From NCBI RefSeq assembly GCF_018449725.1, contig NZ_JAAVVC010000020.1:1-64000 (forward strand): a DNA stretch of 64,000 bases, given 5' to 3'. A program made the position numbers and the translations under genes. Source of the stretch: Pseudomonas sp. dw_612 (GTDB taxonomy: Bacteria; Pseudomonadota; Gammaproteobacteria; Pseudomonadales; Pseudomonadaceae). This document shows positions 1 through 7,149 of the stretch, in pieces. Every line of letters begins with the position of its first letter. Within the stretch, counting starts at the first letter, position 1. The notes beneath the pieces are model-generated. The model searched no databases, was not told the origin of the DNA, and saw only the letters and a program-made list of their open reading frames with translations.

Positions 1-315
1 GCGTAACTCTTTGTTTACCAAGGAGTTTCCCGTTTCGACTGCGCCGGAAGTGGGGCGAATTATAGACTTCCAGAATCTGCCGTCAAGCACTGATTTCGGC
101 TTTTCTATCAATCGCTTGCAGAAAGCCGGAAAACAGCCCCGACCCCTTCTATAAAGGAGCGCAAAAACACTGCCTCTATATAGAAGCAATCCCCACTGCC
201 CCCACCTCTCAGAAGGCGGCCGCCAAAACGTAGCCAGACCCAACACTCGCGGACACGAAGCGACTGGAGTCTGGAAAGACAATTCAGGGTCGAAAGAACT
301 GGATTTAAAGTGAAG
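1..315. other. Gene-free stretch
   Basis: I see no convincing coding frame, RNA gene or terminator here. The DNA is AT-richer than the genes around it and may be the promoter side of a gene to the left of the window. Confidence 0.4.
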
Positions 316-392
316 TGGTGTCCCAGGGCAGGTTCGAACTGCCAACCTTCCCCTTAGGAGGGGGATGCTCTATCCAATTGAGCTACTGAGAC
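316..392 (-). tRNA. tRNA-Arg(CCT)
   Basis: On the minus strand a full cloverleaf can be drawn. The 5' acceptor GTCTCAG pairs with CTGGGAC, the D stem is GCTC/GAGC, and the T arm is GGCAG-TTCGAAC-CTGCC. The anticodon is CCT, reading AGG arginine codons. A discriminator A and an encoded CCA lie at 316-319. The length of 77 nt is normal. Confidence 0.95.
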
Positions 393-523
393 ACGAAGTC
401 GCCCGCGAGGACCGCGGCACGATGGACGGCGAGCATGTTAACGGGCAGGCCTGCTTTTGTCATGTCGTCCTTAGGCTTTTTAAGTGTAGGCAAACGCCTC
501 ACGCCCCACGGCACCGATCACCG

Positions 524-565
524 TGCAAATTGCATCACCTCAAAACGCCATCATTGCAAATTGCA
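524..565. promoter_or_regulatory. Paired 11-bp near-palindromes, candidate operator
   Basis: TGCAAATTGCA occurs at 524-534 and again at 555-565. Each is a near-perfect inverted repeat and the two start 31 bp apart, close to three helical turns. They lie upstream of the small gene at 683. Which regulator would bind is unknown. Confidence 0.35.
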
Positions 566-682
566 CTGATGCCTTTCTTTGCCGAAGTCTTAGTCCATTG
601 TTTTTAAAGGACTTAATAGTCGTTAGACTCTTGGCATGCGGACTGCTTCAGCTGTTCTCCAAGAACAACTGAGGACAATCCC

Positions 683-916
683 ATGAACGGCGCCCTTTTA
701 CTCTCGAATGCGATCGCCCTGACTGCACTACTCGGCTTTCAATTCATCCCAGAGGGCGACTCTAAGGTGGTTGCCCAGCGAATGCCCCACTACCTCCAGC
801 TGCAGAAAGCGCCTCAATTAGCGGTAATGAGTGATCAGCACGTTTTTGTAAATCAGGAATTGAGTCAAGAGAGCCCTCTGCCGACCCCTAACTCTTCCGA
901 ACGATTGGTATTTTGA
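683..916 (+). CDS. Small secreted or membrane protein, unknown
   Basis: A 77-residue protein whose first 22 residues (MNGALLLSNAIALTALLGFQF) form a hydrophobic signal-like segment; the rest is polar, with a Ser/Pro-rich tail. An AGGA-type ribosome site precedes the ATG by about 8 nt. It lies 21 bp upstream of the next small gene on the same strand, so the two may be co-transcribed. I do not recognise a family. The length is short and the codon use plain, so it could still be a chance frame, but the RBS, signal segment and partner gene support it. Confidence 0.5.
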   Translation: MNGALLLSNAIALTALLGFQFIPEGDSKVVAQRMPHYLQLQKAPQLAVMSDQHVFVNQELSQESPLPTPNSSERLVF

Positions 917-937
917 ATTTCCCATCAGGAGCATCGC

Positions 938-1117
938 ATGTCCAAATCAGCCGCTGGATTTTTTATCCTGGCCATACTGAGCGGCATTCTTCACCTCTGC
1001 TTAACCCAGGAAGTAACGCTTACCCTGCCCTTAATCGCTTGCGGTGTATTTGGTGCGCTGTTCTTGCTAGCGTTGATCGCTGGCCGCAGAATCAAATTTG
1101 ACCCGGTTTTACGCTGA
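938..1117 (+). CDS. Small two-helix membrane protein (PA3371-like)
   Basis: This 59-residue protein has two predicted membrane helices, at about residues 7-23 and 28-48, followed by a basic tail (GRRIKFDPVLR). An AGGA site lies upstream of the ATG. Size, hydrophobic pattern and neighbourhood fit the small protein I recall as PA3371 of P. aeruginosa, which lies just beyond the phn phosphonate operon there; this link is from memory. Its 3' end overlaps the 3' end of the convergent phnN by 26 bp. Function unknown. Confidence 0.6.
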   Translation: MSKSAAGFFILAILSGILHLCLTQEVTLTLPLIACGVFGALFLLALIAGRRIKFDPVLR

Positions 1118-1664
1118 TTCTCACCAAGCTCAGAAGATTGAGAACCGTGGCCGCCAAGTCGCCGGAATTATCGAGTCGAAAGATGTGGTCACCGCCGATC
1201 AAATCATCAGCGCAGAACAGTCTATTACGCTGAAGCCTGGCTTCAATTTCTTCCAGCCCCTCGCGCGCCCTTCGCAACAACCTCTCGCGTAATACGTCAT
1301 CCTTAACCGTCAGCAACACCGGAACCAGTTCGGGATAACGTTGCAGCGCAACGGGCAAATGCCCGCGAGAACCATTAACCAATACATGGCGTCCGCTTCG
1401 GAGCCACTGATCGATTTCGATGGAAATACCGTACTCCAGGCCATTGGCTCGCCAGAAAAGCGAAAAGCCACCCTCCTCTCTGAGCCGTTTGAATTCTGCC
1501 GACGAAACACCTACGGCATCCTCGCCCACGGACTCGGCCGAACGCGTGATGACCCGCCGCGCCACTTCACAACCTAGAGCCAGCAAAGGCTCGCGCGCCG
1601 CGTCAATGAGGCTGTCTTTGCCAGATCCGGAAGGCCCCATCAGATAAATTAATCTGCCATCCAT
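1092..1664 (-). CDS. phnN: Ribose 1,5-bisphosphate phosphokinase PhnN, orphan
   Basis: PhnN phosphorylates ribose 1,5-bisphosphate to PRPP, the last salvage step of C-P lyase phosphonate breakdown. The 190-residue protein has the P-loop GPSGSGKDS near residue 10 and the guanylate-kinase-like fold of the family (VITRSAES, FSLFWRANGLEYGI, LVNGSRGHLP). I start it at the ATG giving MDGRLIYLMGP, the usual PhnN N-terminus; a GTG 18 nt upstream overlaps the stop of the preceding ORF and is possible. No other phn gene lies nearby, so the pathway partner is absent here. PhnN can make PRPP independently of phosphonate use, which may explain retention. The C-terminus overlaps a convergent gene. Confidence 0.85.
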   Translation of the reverse strand: MDGRLIYLMGPSGSGKDSLIDAAREPLLALGCEVARRVITRSAESVGEDAVGVSSAEFKRLREEGGFSLFWRANGLEYGISIEIDQWLRSGRHVLVNGSRGHLPVALQRYPELVPVLLTVKDDVLRERLLRRAREGLEEIEARLQRNRLFCADDLIGGDHIFRLDNSGDLAATVLNLLSLVRISVKPGQI

Positions 1665-1681
1665 CCCGAAATCACCCCGCA

Positions 1682-2011
1682 CTACGGTTCGCCTCTAGTA
1701 AATCGGCCATTTGCCACTATCCTATACAAGGTAAGGAACGATGATCGAACCCGCATAGCATGCGCCTTCAGGCGTCCTTGGACATCACCTGCTGGGCAAG
1801 AGGACGCGGTCAGGGATACGGACCAGGCAAACTTTTCAAACCAGTCCGCATTTCTGATAATTGGTGCTGGCATAACGCCTTTATCCAGTTCAATATTTGT
1901 CACAGAATTGACGCCAATGATCTGGCTACTTTGAGGCATGATGCGAGCCTCTATCAATTCAGGTTGAACATTTGGCCAGAGTGCTTGTCCTATCAGACAT
2001 CCTGCGGCCAA
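1682..2011 (-). CDS. Doubtful hypothetical ORF upstream of phnN
   Basis: A 109-residue frame that can start only at a TTG (2011) or at an internal ATG near 1939, since an in-frame stop lies just upstream. It ends in TAGTG, sharing a base with a possible phnN GTG start, which would suit coupled translation. The sequence shows no domain I recognise, and codon use is poorer in G/C at third positions than neighbouring genes. It occupies the place where the rest of the phn operon lies in P. aeruginosa, so it may be a decayed remnant and not a working gene. Confidence 0.3.
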   Translation of the reverse strand: MAAGCLIGQALWPNVQPELIEARIMPQSSQIIGVNSVTNIELDKGVMPAPIIRNADWFEKFAWSVSLTASSCPAGDVQGRLKAHAMRVRSSFLTLYRIVANGRFTRGEP

Positions 2012-2049
2012 TCCCGAGAACCGCTCCCCTGAACTAACCGGTTAAATAT

Positions 2050-2376
2050 ATGCGCCCATTGAAACAGGCAATTTATTCCAGCCGTACGGCTGACAAGTTT
2101 GTCGTACGTCTGCCAGACGGAATGCGTGAACGCATTGCCGAGGTGGCTCGCAATCATCATCGCAGCATGAACTCCGAAATCATTGCGCGCCTTGAGCAGA
2201 GTCTTATTCAGGAAGGCGCACTGGGCGAAGAGCTGAGCATGCGCCTGGACAGCCCAGAGCTGTCGTTGCACGAACGCGAACTGCTGCAACGTTTCCGCCA
2301 ACTCTCCCACCGTCAGCAGAACGCGCTTGTTTCGCTGATTGCCCATGACGCTGAAATGGCCGCAGACGCGTCCTGA
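2050..2376 (+). CDS. amrZ: Ribbon-helix-helix regulator AmrZ
   Basis: AmrZ (AlgZ) is an Arc-type ribbon-helix-helix DNA-binding protein that in Pseudomonas controls alginate, flagella and cyclic-di-GMP genes. The 108-residue product has the same length as P. aeruginosa AmrZ and matches it closely as I remember: MRPLKQ, then SRTADKFVVRLPDGMRE (the beta strand and helix that contact DNA, residues 11-27), then HHRSMNSEIIARLEQSL, and a conserved tetramerisation tail SLHERELLQRFRQL. It stands alone, divergent from the hypothetical ORF, and is followed by a strong terminator. No binding site for its own autoregulation was identified. Confidence 0.93.
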   Translation: MRPLKQAIYSSRTADKFVVRLPDGMRERIAEVARNHHRSMNSEIIARLEQSLIQEGALGEELSMRLDSPELSLHERELLQRFRQLSHRQQNALVSLIAHDAEMAADAS

Positions 2377-2392
2377 TCCACCCAAAAAATTC

Positions 2393-2420
2393 AAGCCAGC
2401 ATAATCGCTGGCTTTTTTTT
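2393..2420 (+). terminator. Terminator of amrZ
   Basis: Stem AAGCCAGC / GCTGGCTT with a 6-nt loop is followed by a run of eight T, just after the amrZ stop. Confidence 0.85.
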
Positions 2421-2435
2421 GCCTCGAATTCGGGG

Positions 2436-2612
2436 ATCGAGTAGGAGGCGGATTTACATCCGCCGTCCTCTCACACCACCGTACATACGGTTCCGTATAC
2501 GGCGGTTCAGGTTACACGGCTAAGCCGGTTGATCGTATCCAGTATCGAGACCAGTCCCAGTCGATCCCACAAGCTGGTTGCGCTTGCGCGCAACGTGCCA
2601 TGCCTGGCGCAC
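2436..2612 (-). mobile_element. Internally deleted group II intron remnant
   Basis: Read on the minus strand, the element starts GTGCGCCAGGCATGGCACG, a typical bacterial group II intron 5' end, and finishes with domain V and VI sequences. Domain V is the hairpin at 2475-2506 (ACCGCCGTA...TACGGTGGT). Domain VI is at 2437-2470, a GGCGG/CCGCC stem followed by a CCTACTC branch region. Only about 100 nt separate the 5' end from domain V, so most of domain I, domains II-IV and the reverse transcriptase are missing. The 5' end is 3 nt from the T-run of the mgtE terminator, as expected for introns that target terminators (class C). It can no longer move by itself. Confidence 0.75.
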
Positions 2613-2615
2613 CAT

Positions 2616-2643
2616 AAAAAAACCCGCCAATCTGGCGGGTTTC
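2616..2643 (-). terminator. Terminator of mgtE
   Basis: On the minus strand the stem ACCCGCCA / TGGCGGGT is followed by seven T, 10 bp after the mgtE stop. Confidence 0.85.
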
Positions 2644-2653
2644 AAATTGCGAG

Positions 2654-4096
2654 TCAGAGCAGGAAGATTGTCGCCAACCCCAGGAAGATGAAGAACCCGC
2701 CACTGTCCGTCATGGCCGTGATCATCACACTGGCGCCCATTGCCGGGTCGCGCCCCATGCGCGCCAGGGTCATGGGGATCAAGACCCCCATCAACGCCGC
2801 CAGCAACAGGTTGAGCGTCATCGCCGCCGTCATTACCACCCCAAGGGACCAGCTGCCATAGAGCAGATAAGCGACGACACCAATCACCCCACCCCAGACC
2901 AAGCCATTGATCAAACCCACCGCAAGCTCCTTGCGCATCAGGCGCGAGGTATTACCGGTACTGACCTGATCCAGCGCCATGGCCCGGACGATCATGGTGA
3001 TCGTCTGGTTGCCCGAATTGCCGCCAATACCCGCCACGATCGGCATCAATGCCGCGAGCGCCACCAACTTCTCGATAGAGCCTTCAAACAGGCCGATGAC
3101 CCGGGATGCCACAAACGCTGTCACCAGGTTCACCGCCAGCCAGGACCAGCGGTTACGCAGGGATTTCCAGACTGACGCGAAAATATCTTCTTCTTCGCGC
3201 AGACCCGCCATGTTGAGAACTTCGTTTTCGCTCTCTTCACGAATCAGGTCAACCATTTCATCGATGGTCAGACGACCGATCAACTTGCCGTTTTTGTCGA
3301 CCACAGGCGCGGAAATCAAGTCGTAACGCTCGAACGCCTGGGCAGCGTCGTAGGCATCCTCGTCCGGGTGAAAACTCACCGGATCGCTGGCCATGACTTC
3401 AGCCACCTGTTTATCCGGATCGTTGACCAGTAAACGCTTGATCGGCAACACGCCCTTGAGCACGCCGTCGTAGTCAACCACGAACAATTTGTCGGTATGA
3501 CCCGGCAACTCTTTAAGGCGACGCAGATAGCGCAGAACCACTTCGAGACTGACATCCTCACGGATCGTCACCATTTCGAAGTCCATCAGCGCACCGACCT
3601 GCTCCTCGTCGTAAGACAACGCGGAGCGAACGCGCTCACGCTGTTGGCCATCAAGGGTTTCCATCAGCTCATGGACGACGTCTCGCGGCAGCTCGGAGGC
3701 CAGGTCAGCAAGTTCGTCAGCATCCATGTCCTTGGCCGCAGCCAGGAGCTCGTGATCGTCCATGTCGGCGATCAGCGTTTCACGCACCGAATCGGATACT
3801 TCGAGAAGGATGTCGCCGTCACGGTCAGCCTTGACCAATTGCCAGAGCGTCAGACGATCGTCCAGCGGCAAGGCTTCAAGGATGTAGGCAACGTCAGCGG
3901 AGTGCAGATCATCGAGCTTGCGTTGCAGCTCGACGAGGTTTTGCCGGTGTACCAGGTTCTCGACCCGGTCGTGATGCGGACCTTCCTGGCGATGAGTCAG
4001 GTCTTCGACCACCCGCTGACGCTGCAGCAGCTCAACGACTTGAGCGAGGCGGTCTTGCAGGCTTTCTTGCGTTTTCTTTACTTCAACTTCAGACAT
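2654..4096 (-). CDS. mgtE: Magnesium transporter MgtE
   Basis: MgtE is a dimeric Mg2+ channel of the inner membrane, gated by cytoplasmic Mg2+. The 480-residue protein has the family order: a helical MgtE_N domain (about residues 40-140, rich in Asp/Glu such as DMDADELADLASELP), two CBS domains (about 145-270, with DYDGVLKGVLPI and RLTIDEMVDL), a plug helix, and five membrane helices containing MPIVAGIGGNSGNQT, the conserved pore region. I start at the ATG at 4096 (MSEVEVKK), which has a GGAG site, and not at the in-frame codon 30 nt upstream. It is a single gene with its own terminator. Confidence 0.95.
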   Translation of the reverse strand: MSEVEVKKTQESLQDRLAQVVELLQRQRVVEDLTHRQEGPHHDRVENLVHRQNLVELQRKLDDLHSADVAYILEALPLDDRLTLWQLVKADRDGDILLEVSDSVRETLIADMDDHELLAAAKDMDADELADLASELPRDVVHELMETLDGQQRERVRSALSYDEEQVGALMDFEMVTIREDVSLEVVLRYLRRLKELPGHTDKLFVVDYDGVLKGVLPIKRLLVNDPDKQVAEVMASDPVSFHPDEDAYDAAQAFERYDLISAPVVDKNGKLIGRLTIDEMVDLIREESENEVLNMAGLREEEDIFASVWKSLRNRWSWLAVNLVTAFVASRVIGLFEGSIEKLVALAALMPIVAGIGGNSGNQTITMIVRAMALDQVSTGNTSRLMRKELAVGLINGLVWGGVIGVVAYLLYGSWSLGVVMTAAMTLNLLLAALMGVLIPMTLARMGRDPAMGASVMITAMTDSGGFFIFLGLATIFLL

Positions 4097-4416
4097 AGGC
4101 GAACTCCACTCCCAGCAGCGGGGCACGCCGGAAGGATCAATCAGTCAATTCATGATTGGAAAAACGGGGTACTGAGTAACTACTGGGTAAGTCCATGGAG
4201 GTTTTCCACAAGCCCCGGCGGGGCTGACGGGCGCAATGATACACCGCCTGACGGTTTAAAACGTTAAAAAATCGTGGTTGAAACAAGCGCTTGCAAGACA
4301 AACCTGAGCGCTGCCCTTATCCATCAATCTGCGACGACTCATCCTGAAAAGAAAACACACCGCCACCTGAAAATGTAGCGGCTACCCTTTATGCGAAACG
4401 TCATGGAGGACGCCGA

Positions 4417-4935
4417 ATGCCATCGAACACATACCTTCTTTTACTGATCGCCCTGCTCTGCCTGTCGCCCGAGTCGCTGGCCACAACCATTCACCGGTGC
4501 GAAGCACCTGACGGGCGCATCACCTTCACGACGATGAGCTGCAGGACTGGAGAGAACCTTTCACTTCAGGATGTGCGCCCATTCACGCCAGGCACCATCG
4601 TCGCAGTAATGCCTGAAGCCAACACCCGAGACACCTCAGGCACACATGAACAAAGGAGAGCGCCGACTGTTGTCGGCCAATTTGAAGACAAATGTGGAAA
4701 CCTGATCGACGCCAAACAACGGCGCGCAGCAATCATCAATCAGCGCGTCATTGCCGGTATGACCCAGCAGGACGTCGAAAGCGCGCTCGGCAAACCGGAC
4801 AAGATCAGTATTCGCAATTCAGCCACGAGCTATCGCTATGACCTCAAGCGAGGCCGAAGTGCTCACGTCGATTTCGATGAGAAGGGATGCGTCAAAGGAA
4901 AAGCCAAATCCCAGACGGCAAAAAGCCCGCGTTAA
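4417..4935 (+). CDS. Secreted DUF4124-type protein
   Basis: A 172-residue protein with a signal peptide (residues 1-22, cleavage near ESLA-TT). It then has a DUF4124-like stretch (IHRCEAPDGRITFTTMSCRTGE, residues about 25-46) and a C-terminal part with GMTQQDVESALGKPDKI, the pattern of BamE/SmpA-like small domains. Function is not established for these families. A GGAGG site precedes the ATG. The stop codon lies inside the stem-loop of the following terminator. Single gene between mgtE and the tRNA cluster. Confidence 0.8.
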   Translation: MPSNTYLLLLIALLCLSPESLATTIHRCEAPDGRITFTTMSCRTGENLSLQDVRPFTPGTIVAVMPEANTRDTSGTHEQRRAPTVVGQFEDKCGNLIDAKQRRAAIINQRVIAGMTQQDVESALGKPDKISIRNSATSYRYDLKRGRSAHVDFDEKGCVKGKAKSQTAKSPR

Positions 4936-4949
4936 ACGCGGGCTTTTTG
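4921..4949 (+). terminator. Terminator overlapping the gene end
   Basis: Stem AAAAGCCCGCG / CGCGGGCTTTTT; its loop carries the TAA stop of the upstream gene. The palindromic shape could also serve the tRNA genes reading from the other side. Confidence 0.85.
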
Positions 4950-4954
4950 GTGTT

Positions 4955-5031
4955 TGGTGCACTCGACAGGATTCGAACCTGTGACCGCTCGGTTCGTAGC
5001 CGAGTACTCTATCCAGCTGAGCTACGAGTGC
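4955..5031 (-). tRNA. tRNA-Arg(ACG), copy 1
   Basis: The minus strand gives acceptor GCACTCG / CGAGTGC, a T arm with TTCGAA, anticodon ACG within GGCTACGAACC, and an encoded CCA. It is identical in sequence to the copy at 5104-5180. Confidence 0.95.
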
Positions 5032-5103
5032 ATTTTGTGTTTTTAAACCAGACCACAACTGGCTGAAGCAAAGTCGCTTGCATTACTGCAAACAACTCTT
5101 AAA

Positions 5104-5180
5104 TGGTGCACTCGACAGGATTCGAACCTGTGACCGCTCGGTTCGTAGCCGAGTACTCTATCCAGCTGAGCTACGAGTGC
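5104..5180 (-). tRNA. tRNA-Arg(ACG), copy 2
   Basis: Identical to the tRNA at 4955-5031: same acceptor, anticodon ACG and CCA. Spacing of 72 bp suggests a tandem duplication transcribed together with tRNA-Ser from the right. Confidence 0.95.
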
Positions 5181-5287
5181 ATTTGTTGCCGCGCATTATA
5201 GGCCGTCTAATCTCTATGTCAAACACTTTTTCTAGTAATTTCAACAACTTACCGAAGAAGCCAGATTACAACGTACTACGCAAATAA

Positions 5288-5378
5288 TGGCGGAGAACGG
5301 GGGATTCGAACCCCCGACACCCTTTTGAGGTGTACTCCCTTAGCAGGGGAGCGCCTTCGGCCACTCGGCCAGCTCTCC
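5288..5378 (-). tRNA. tRNA-Ser(GCT)
   Basis: A 91-nt type II tRNA with the long variable arm expected for serine. The acceptor is GGAGAGC / GTTCTCC, the anticodon GCT (within CCCCTGCTAAGG), the discriminator G, and the CCA is encoded. Confidence 0.95.
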
Positions 5379-5440
5379 GCAACACGGGGCGTATCTTAAC
5401 CAACCTTTTCCCCGTTTGCAAACATAAAAAACGATAAAAA

Positions 5441-5629
5441 TTAATGGCTTGGTTCGTCGTCCTTCTCTTTCTTGATCCGCAGGTAGATTTCCTCGCGGTG
5501 AACAGCAACCTCTTTCGGCGCGTTAACGCCAATACGCACTTGATTTCCTTTAACGCCGAGCACGGTCACAGTGATTTCGCCATCACCAATAATCAGGCTT
5601 TCTGCGCACCGACGAGTCAGAATCAGCAT
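5441..5629 (-). CDS. csrA: Carbon storage / secondary metabolism regulator RsmA
   Basis: RsmA (CsrA) is a small dimeric RNA-binding protein that blocks translation by binding GGA motifs in leader RNAs and is itself titrated by Gac-controlled small RNAs. The 62-residue product begins MLILTRRCAESLIIGDGEI, the canonical start, and carries VHREEIYLRI with the conserved RNA-contacting Arg. I use the ATG at 5629, which has an AGGAG site. The frame continues upstream but adds unrelated residues. It lies between lysC and tRNA-Ser, as in P. aeruginosa. Called rsmA in pseudomonads. Confidence 0.95.
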   Translation of the reverse strand: MLILTRRCAESLIIGDGEITVTVLGVKGNQVRIGVNAPKEVAVHREEIYLRIKKEKDDEPSH

Positions 5630-5771
5630 ACCTTTCTCCTCACGCATTACAGTTCAGGGACAACAGTCTGCAAAAAAAAGGCACTCGACCTACAACCGTT
5701 ACGATCGCAGCCCTACATGCCTGAGTATTGACCAGCGCGAGCAAAAGAACAGTTCCTGGGTCGCGCCATTC

Positions 5772-5807
5772 AAAAAAGACGAAGGGCGCGGTCAGACCGC
5801 GCCCTTC
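5772..5807 (-). terminator. Terminator of lysC
   Basis: On the minus strand GAAGGGCGCGGTC / GACCGCGCCCTTC forms a 13-bp stem, followed by GTC and a run of T (TTTTTT). Confidence 0.85.
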
Positions 5808-5817
5808 GGCAAACGCA

Positions 5818-7059
5818 TCACTCGCCCTGACGGGCTGGCGCGTCCAGTTCGAAAGCCGTGTGCAGAGCGCGCACAGCCAGTTCCAGGTACTTCTCTTCGA
5901 TCACGACAGAGACTTTGATTTCCGAGGTGGAGATCATCTGGATGTTAATGCTTTCCTTGGCCAGGGATTCAAACATACGGCTGGCCACACCGGCGTGTGA
6001 ACGCATGCCGACGCCGACGATCGAGACCTTGGCGATCTTGATGTCACCAACGACCTCACGGGCACCGATCTCGCGAGCGGTGTTTTCCAGCACGGTTTGT
6101 GCGGCCTGGAAGTCATTGCGGTGCACGGTGAAGGTGAAGTCGGTGGTGTTATCGTGCGCAACGTTCTGCACGATCATGTCGACTTCAATGTTCGCGCCAC
6201 TGATTGGCCCAAGGATCTTGAACGCAACACCCGGGGTGTCTGGCACGCCACGGATGGTCAGCTTGGCTTCATCGCGGTTGAAAGCGATGCCGGAAATGAT
6301 CGGCTGTTCCATGGTTTCCTCTTCATCAATAGTAATGAGGGTGCCCGGACCCTCCTTGAAGCTGTGCAGTACGCGCAGCGGAACGTTGTACTTGCCGGCG
6401 AATTCCACCGCACGGATCTGCAACACCTTGGAACCGAGGCTGGCCATTTCCAGCATCTCTTCAAAGGTAATCTTGTCCAGGCGCTGGGCCACGGACACCA
6501 CGCGTGGGTCGGTGGTGTAGACGCCGTCCACATCGGTGTAGATCTGGCATTCGTCAGCCTTCAAGGCCGCTGCCAGCGCCACGCCGGTGGTGTCGGAACC
6601 GCCACGACCGAGGGTGGTGATGTTGCCGTGCTCGTCGACGCCCTGGAAACCGGCGACAACCACCACACGACCGGCCTTCAGGTCACCACGAATCTTCTGA
6701 TCGTCAATCTGCAAGATACGCGCTTTATTGTGCGCGCTGTCCGTCAGAATCCGAACCTGGTTACCGGTGTAGGACACCGCAGGCACGCCGCGCTTGATCA
6801 GCGCCATGGCCAGCAGGGCAATCGTCACCTGCTCGCCGGTGGAGACAATCACGTCCAGCTCACGAGGAACCGGCTGACCGTCGCCACTGATTTGCTTGGC
6901 CAGTTCGATCAGACGGTTGGTCTCACCGCTCATTGCAGACAGCACAACCACCAGGTCATCGCCGGCTTCGCGGAATTTCTTAACCTTGTCGGCGACCTGC
7001 TCGATTCTCTCGACAGTGCCGACCGAGGTGCCTCCAAATTTCTGTACGATCAAAGCCAT
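5818..7059 (-). CDS. lysC: Aspartate kinase LysC
   Basis: Aspartokinase makes 4-phospho-L-aspartate, the first step toward lysine, methionine and threonine. The 413-residue cytoplasmic enzyme has the kinase N-terminus ALIVQKFGGTSVG (residues 2-14), the GRGGSDTTGVALAAAL substrate/ATP segment near 160-175, and two C-terminal ACT domains (from about 265), the feedback-inhibition sites. The start at 7059 has a purine-rich site (GGCGGCTTTGAA) and is followed by the family N-terminus; the longer frame upstream is not conserved-looking. It lies downstream of alaS on the same strand, separated by a hairpin. Confidence 0.96.
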   Translation of the reverse strand: MALIVQKFGGTSVGTVERIEQVADKVKKFREAGDDLVVVLSAMSGETNRLIELAKQISGDGQPVPRELDVIVSTGEQVTIALLAMALIKRGVPAVSYTGNQVRILTDSAHNKARILQIDDQKIRGDLKAGRVVVVAGFQGVDEHGNITTLGRGGSDTTGVALAAALKADECQIYTDVDGVYTTDPRVVSVAQRLDKITFEEMLEMASLGSKVLQIRAVEFAGKYNVPLRVLHSFKEGPGTLITIDEEETMEQPIISGIAFNRDEAKLTIRGVPDTPGVAFKILGPISGANIEVDMIVQNVAHDNTTDFTFTVHRNDFQAAQTVLENTAREIGAREVVGDIKIAKVSIVGVGMRSHAGVASRMFESLAKESINIQMISTSEIKVSVVIEEKYLELAVRALHTAFELDAPARQGE

Positions 7060-7108
7060 TTCAAAGCCGCCTCTGCCCATGAAGGGCGCCCAATAATCAC
7101 TCAAACAG

Positions 7109-7143
7109 TTGCCGAACCCGTCACTAGACCACGGGTTCGGCAA
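7109..7143 (-). terminator. Hairpin between alaS and lysC
   Basis: A 12-bp inverted repeat (TTGCCGAACCCG / CGGGTTCGGCAA) starts directly at the alaS stop. No clear T-run follows, so it may be an intercistronic stabiliser or weak attenuator rather than a full terminator. Confidence 0.45.
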
Positions 7144-7149
7144 ACCGCC

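Noticed and set aside
1725..1790. Possible tRNA-like T arm (GGTTCGATC) on the minus strand
   Set aside because: No acceptor, D arm or anticodon arm can be fitted around it.
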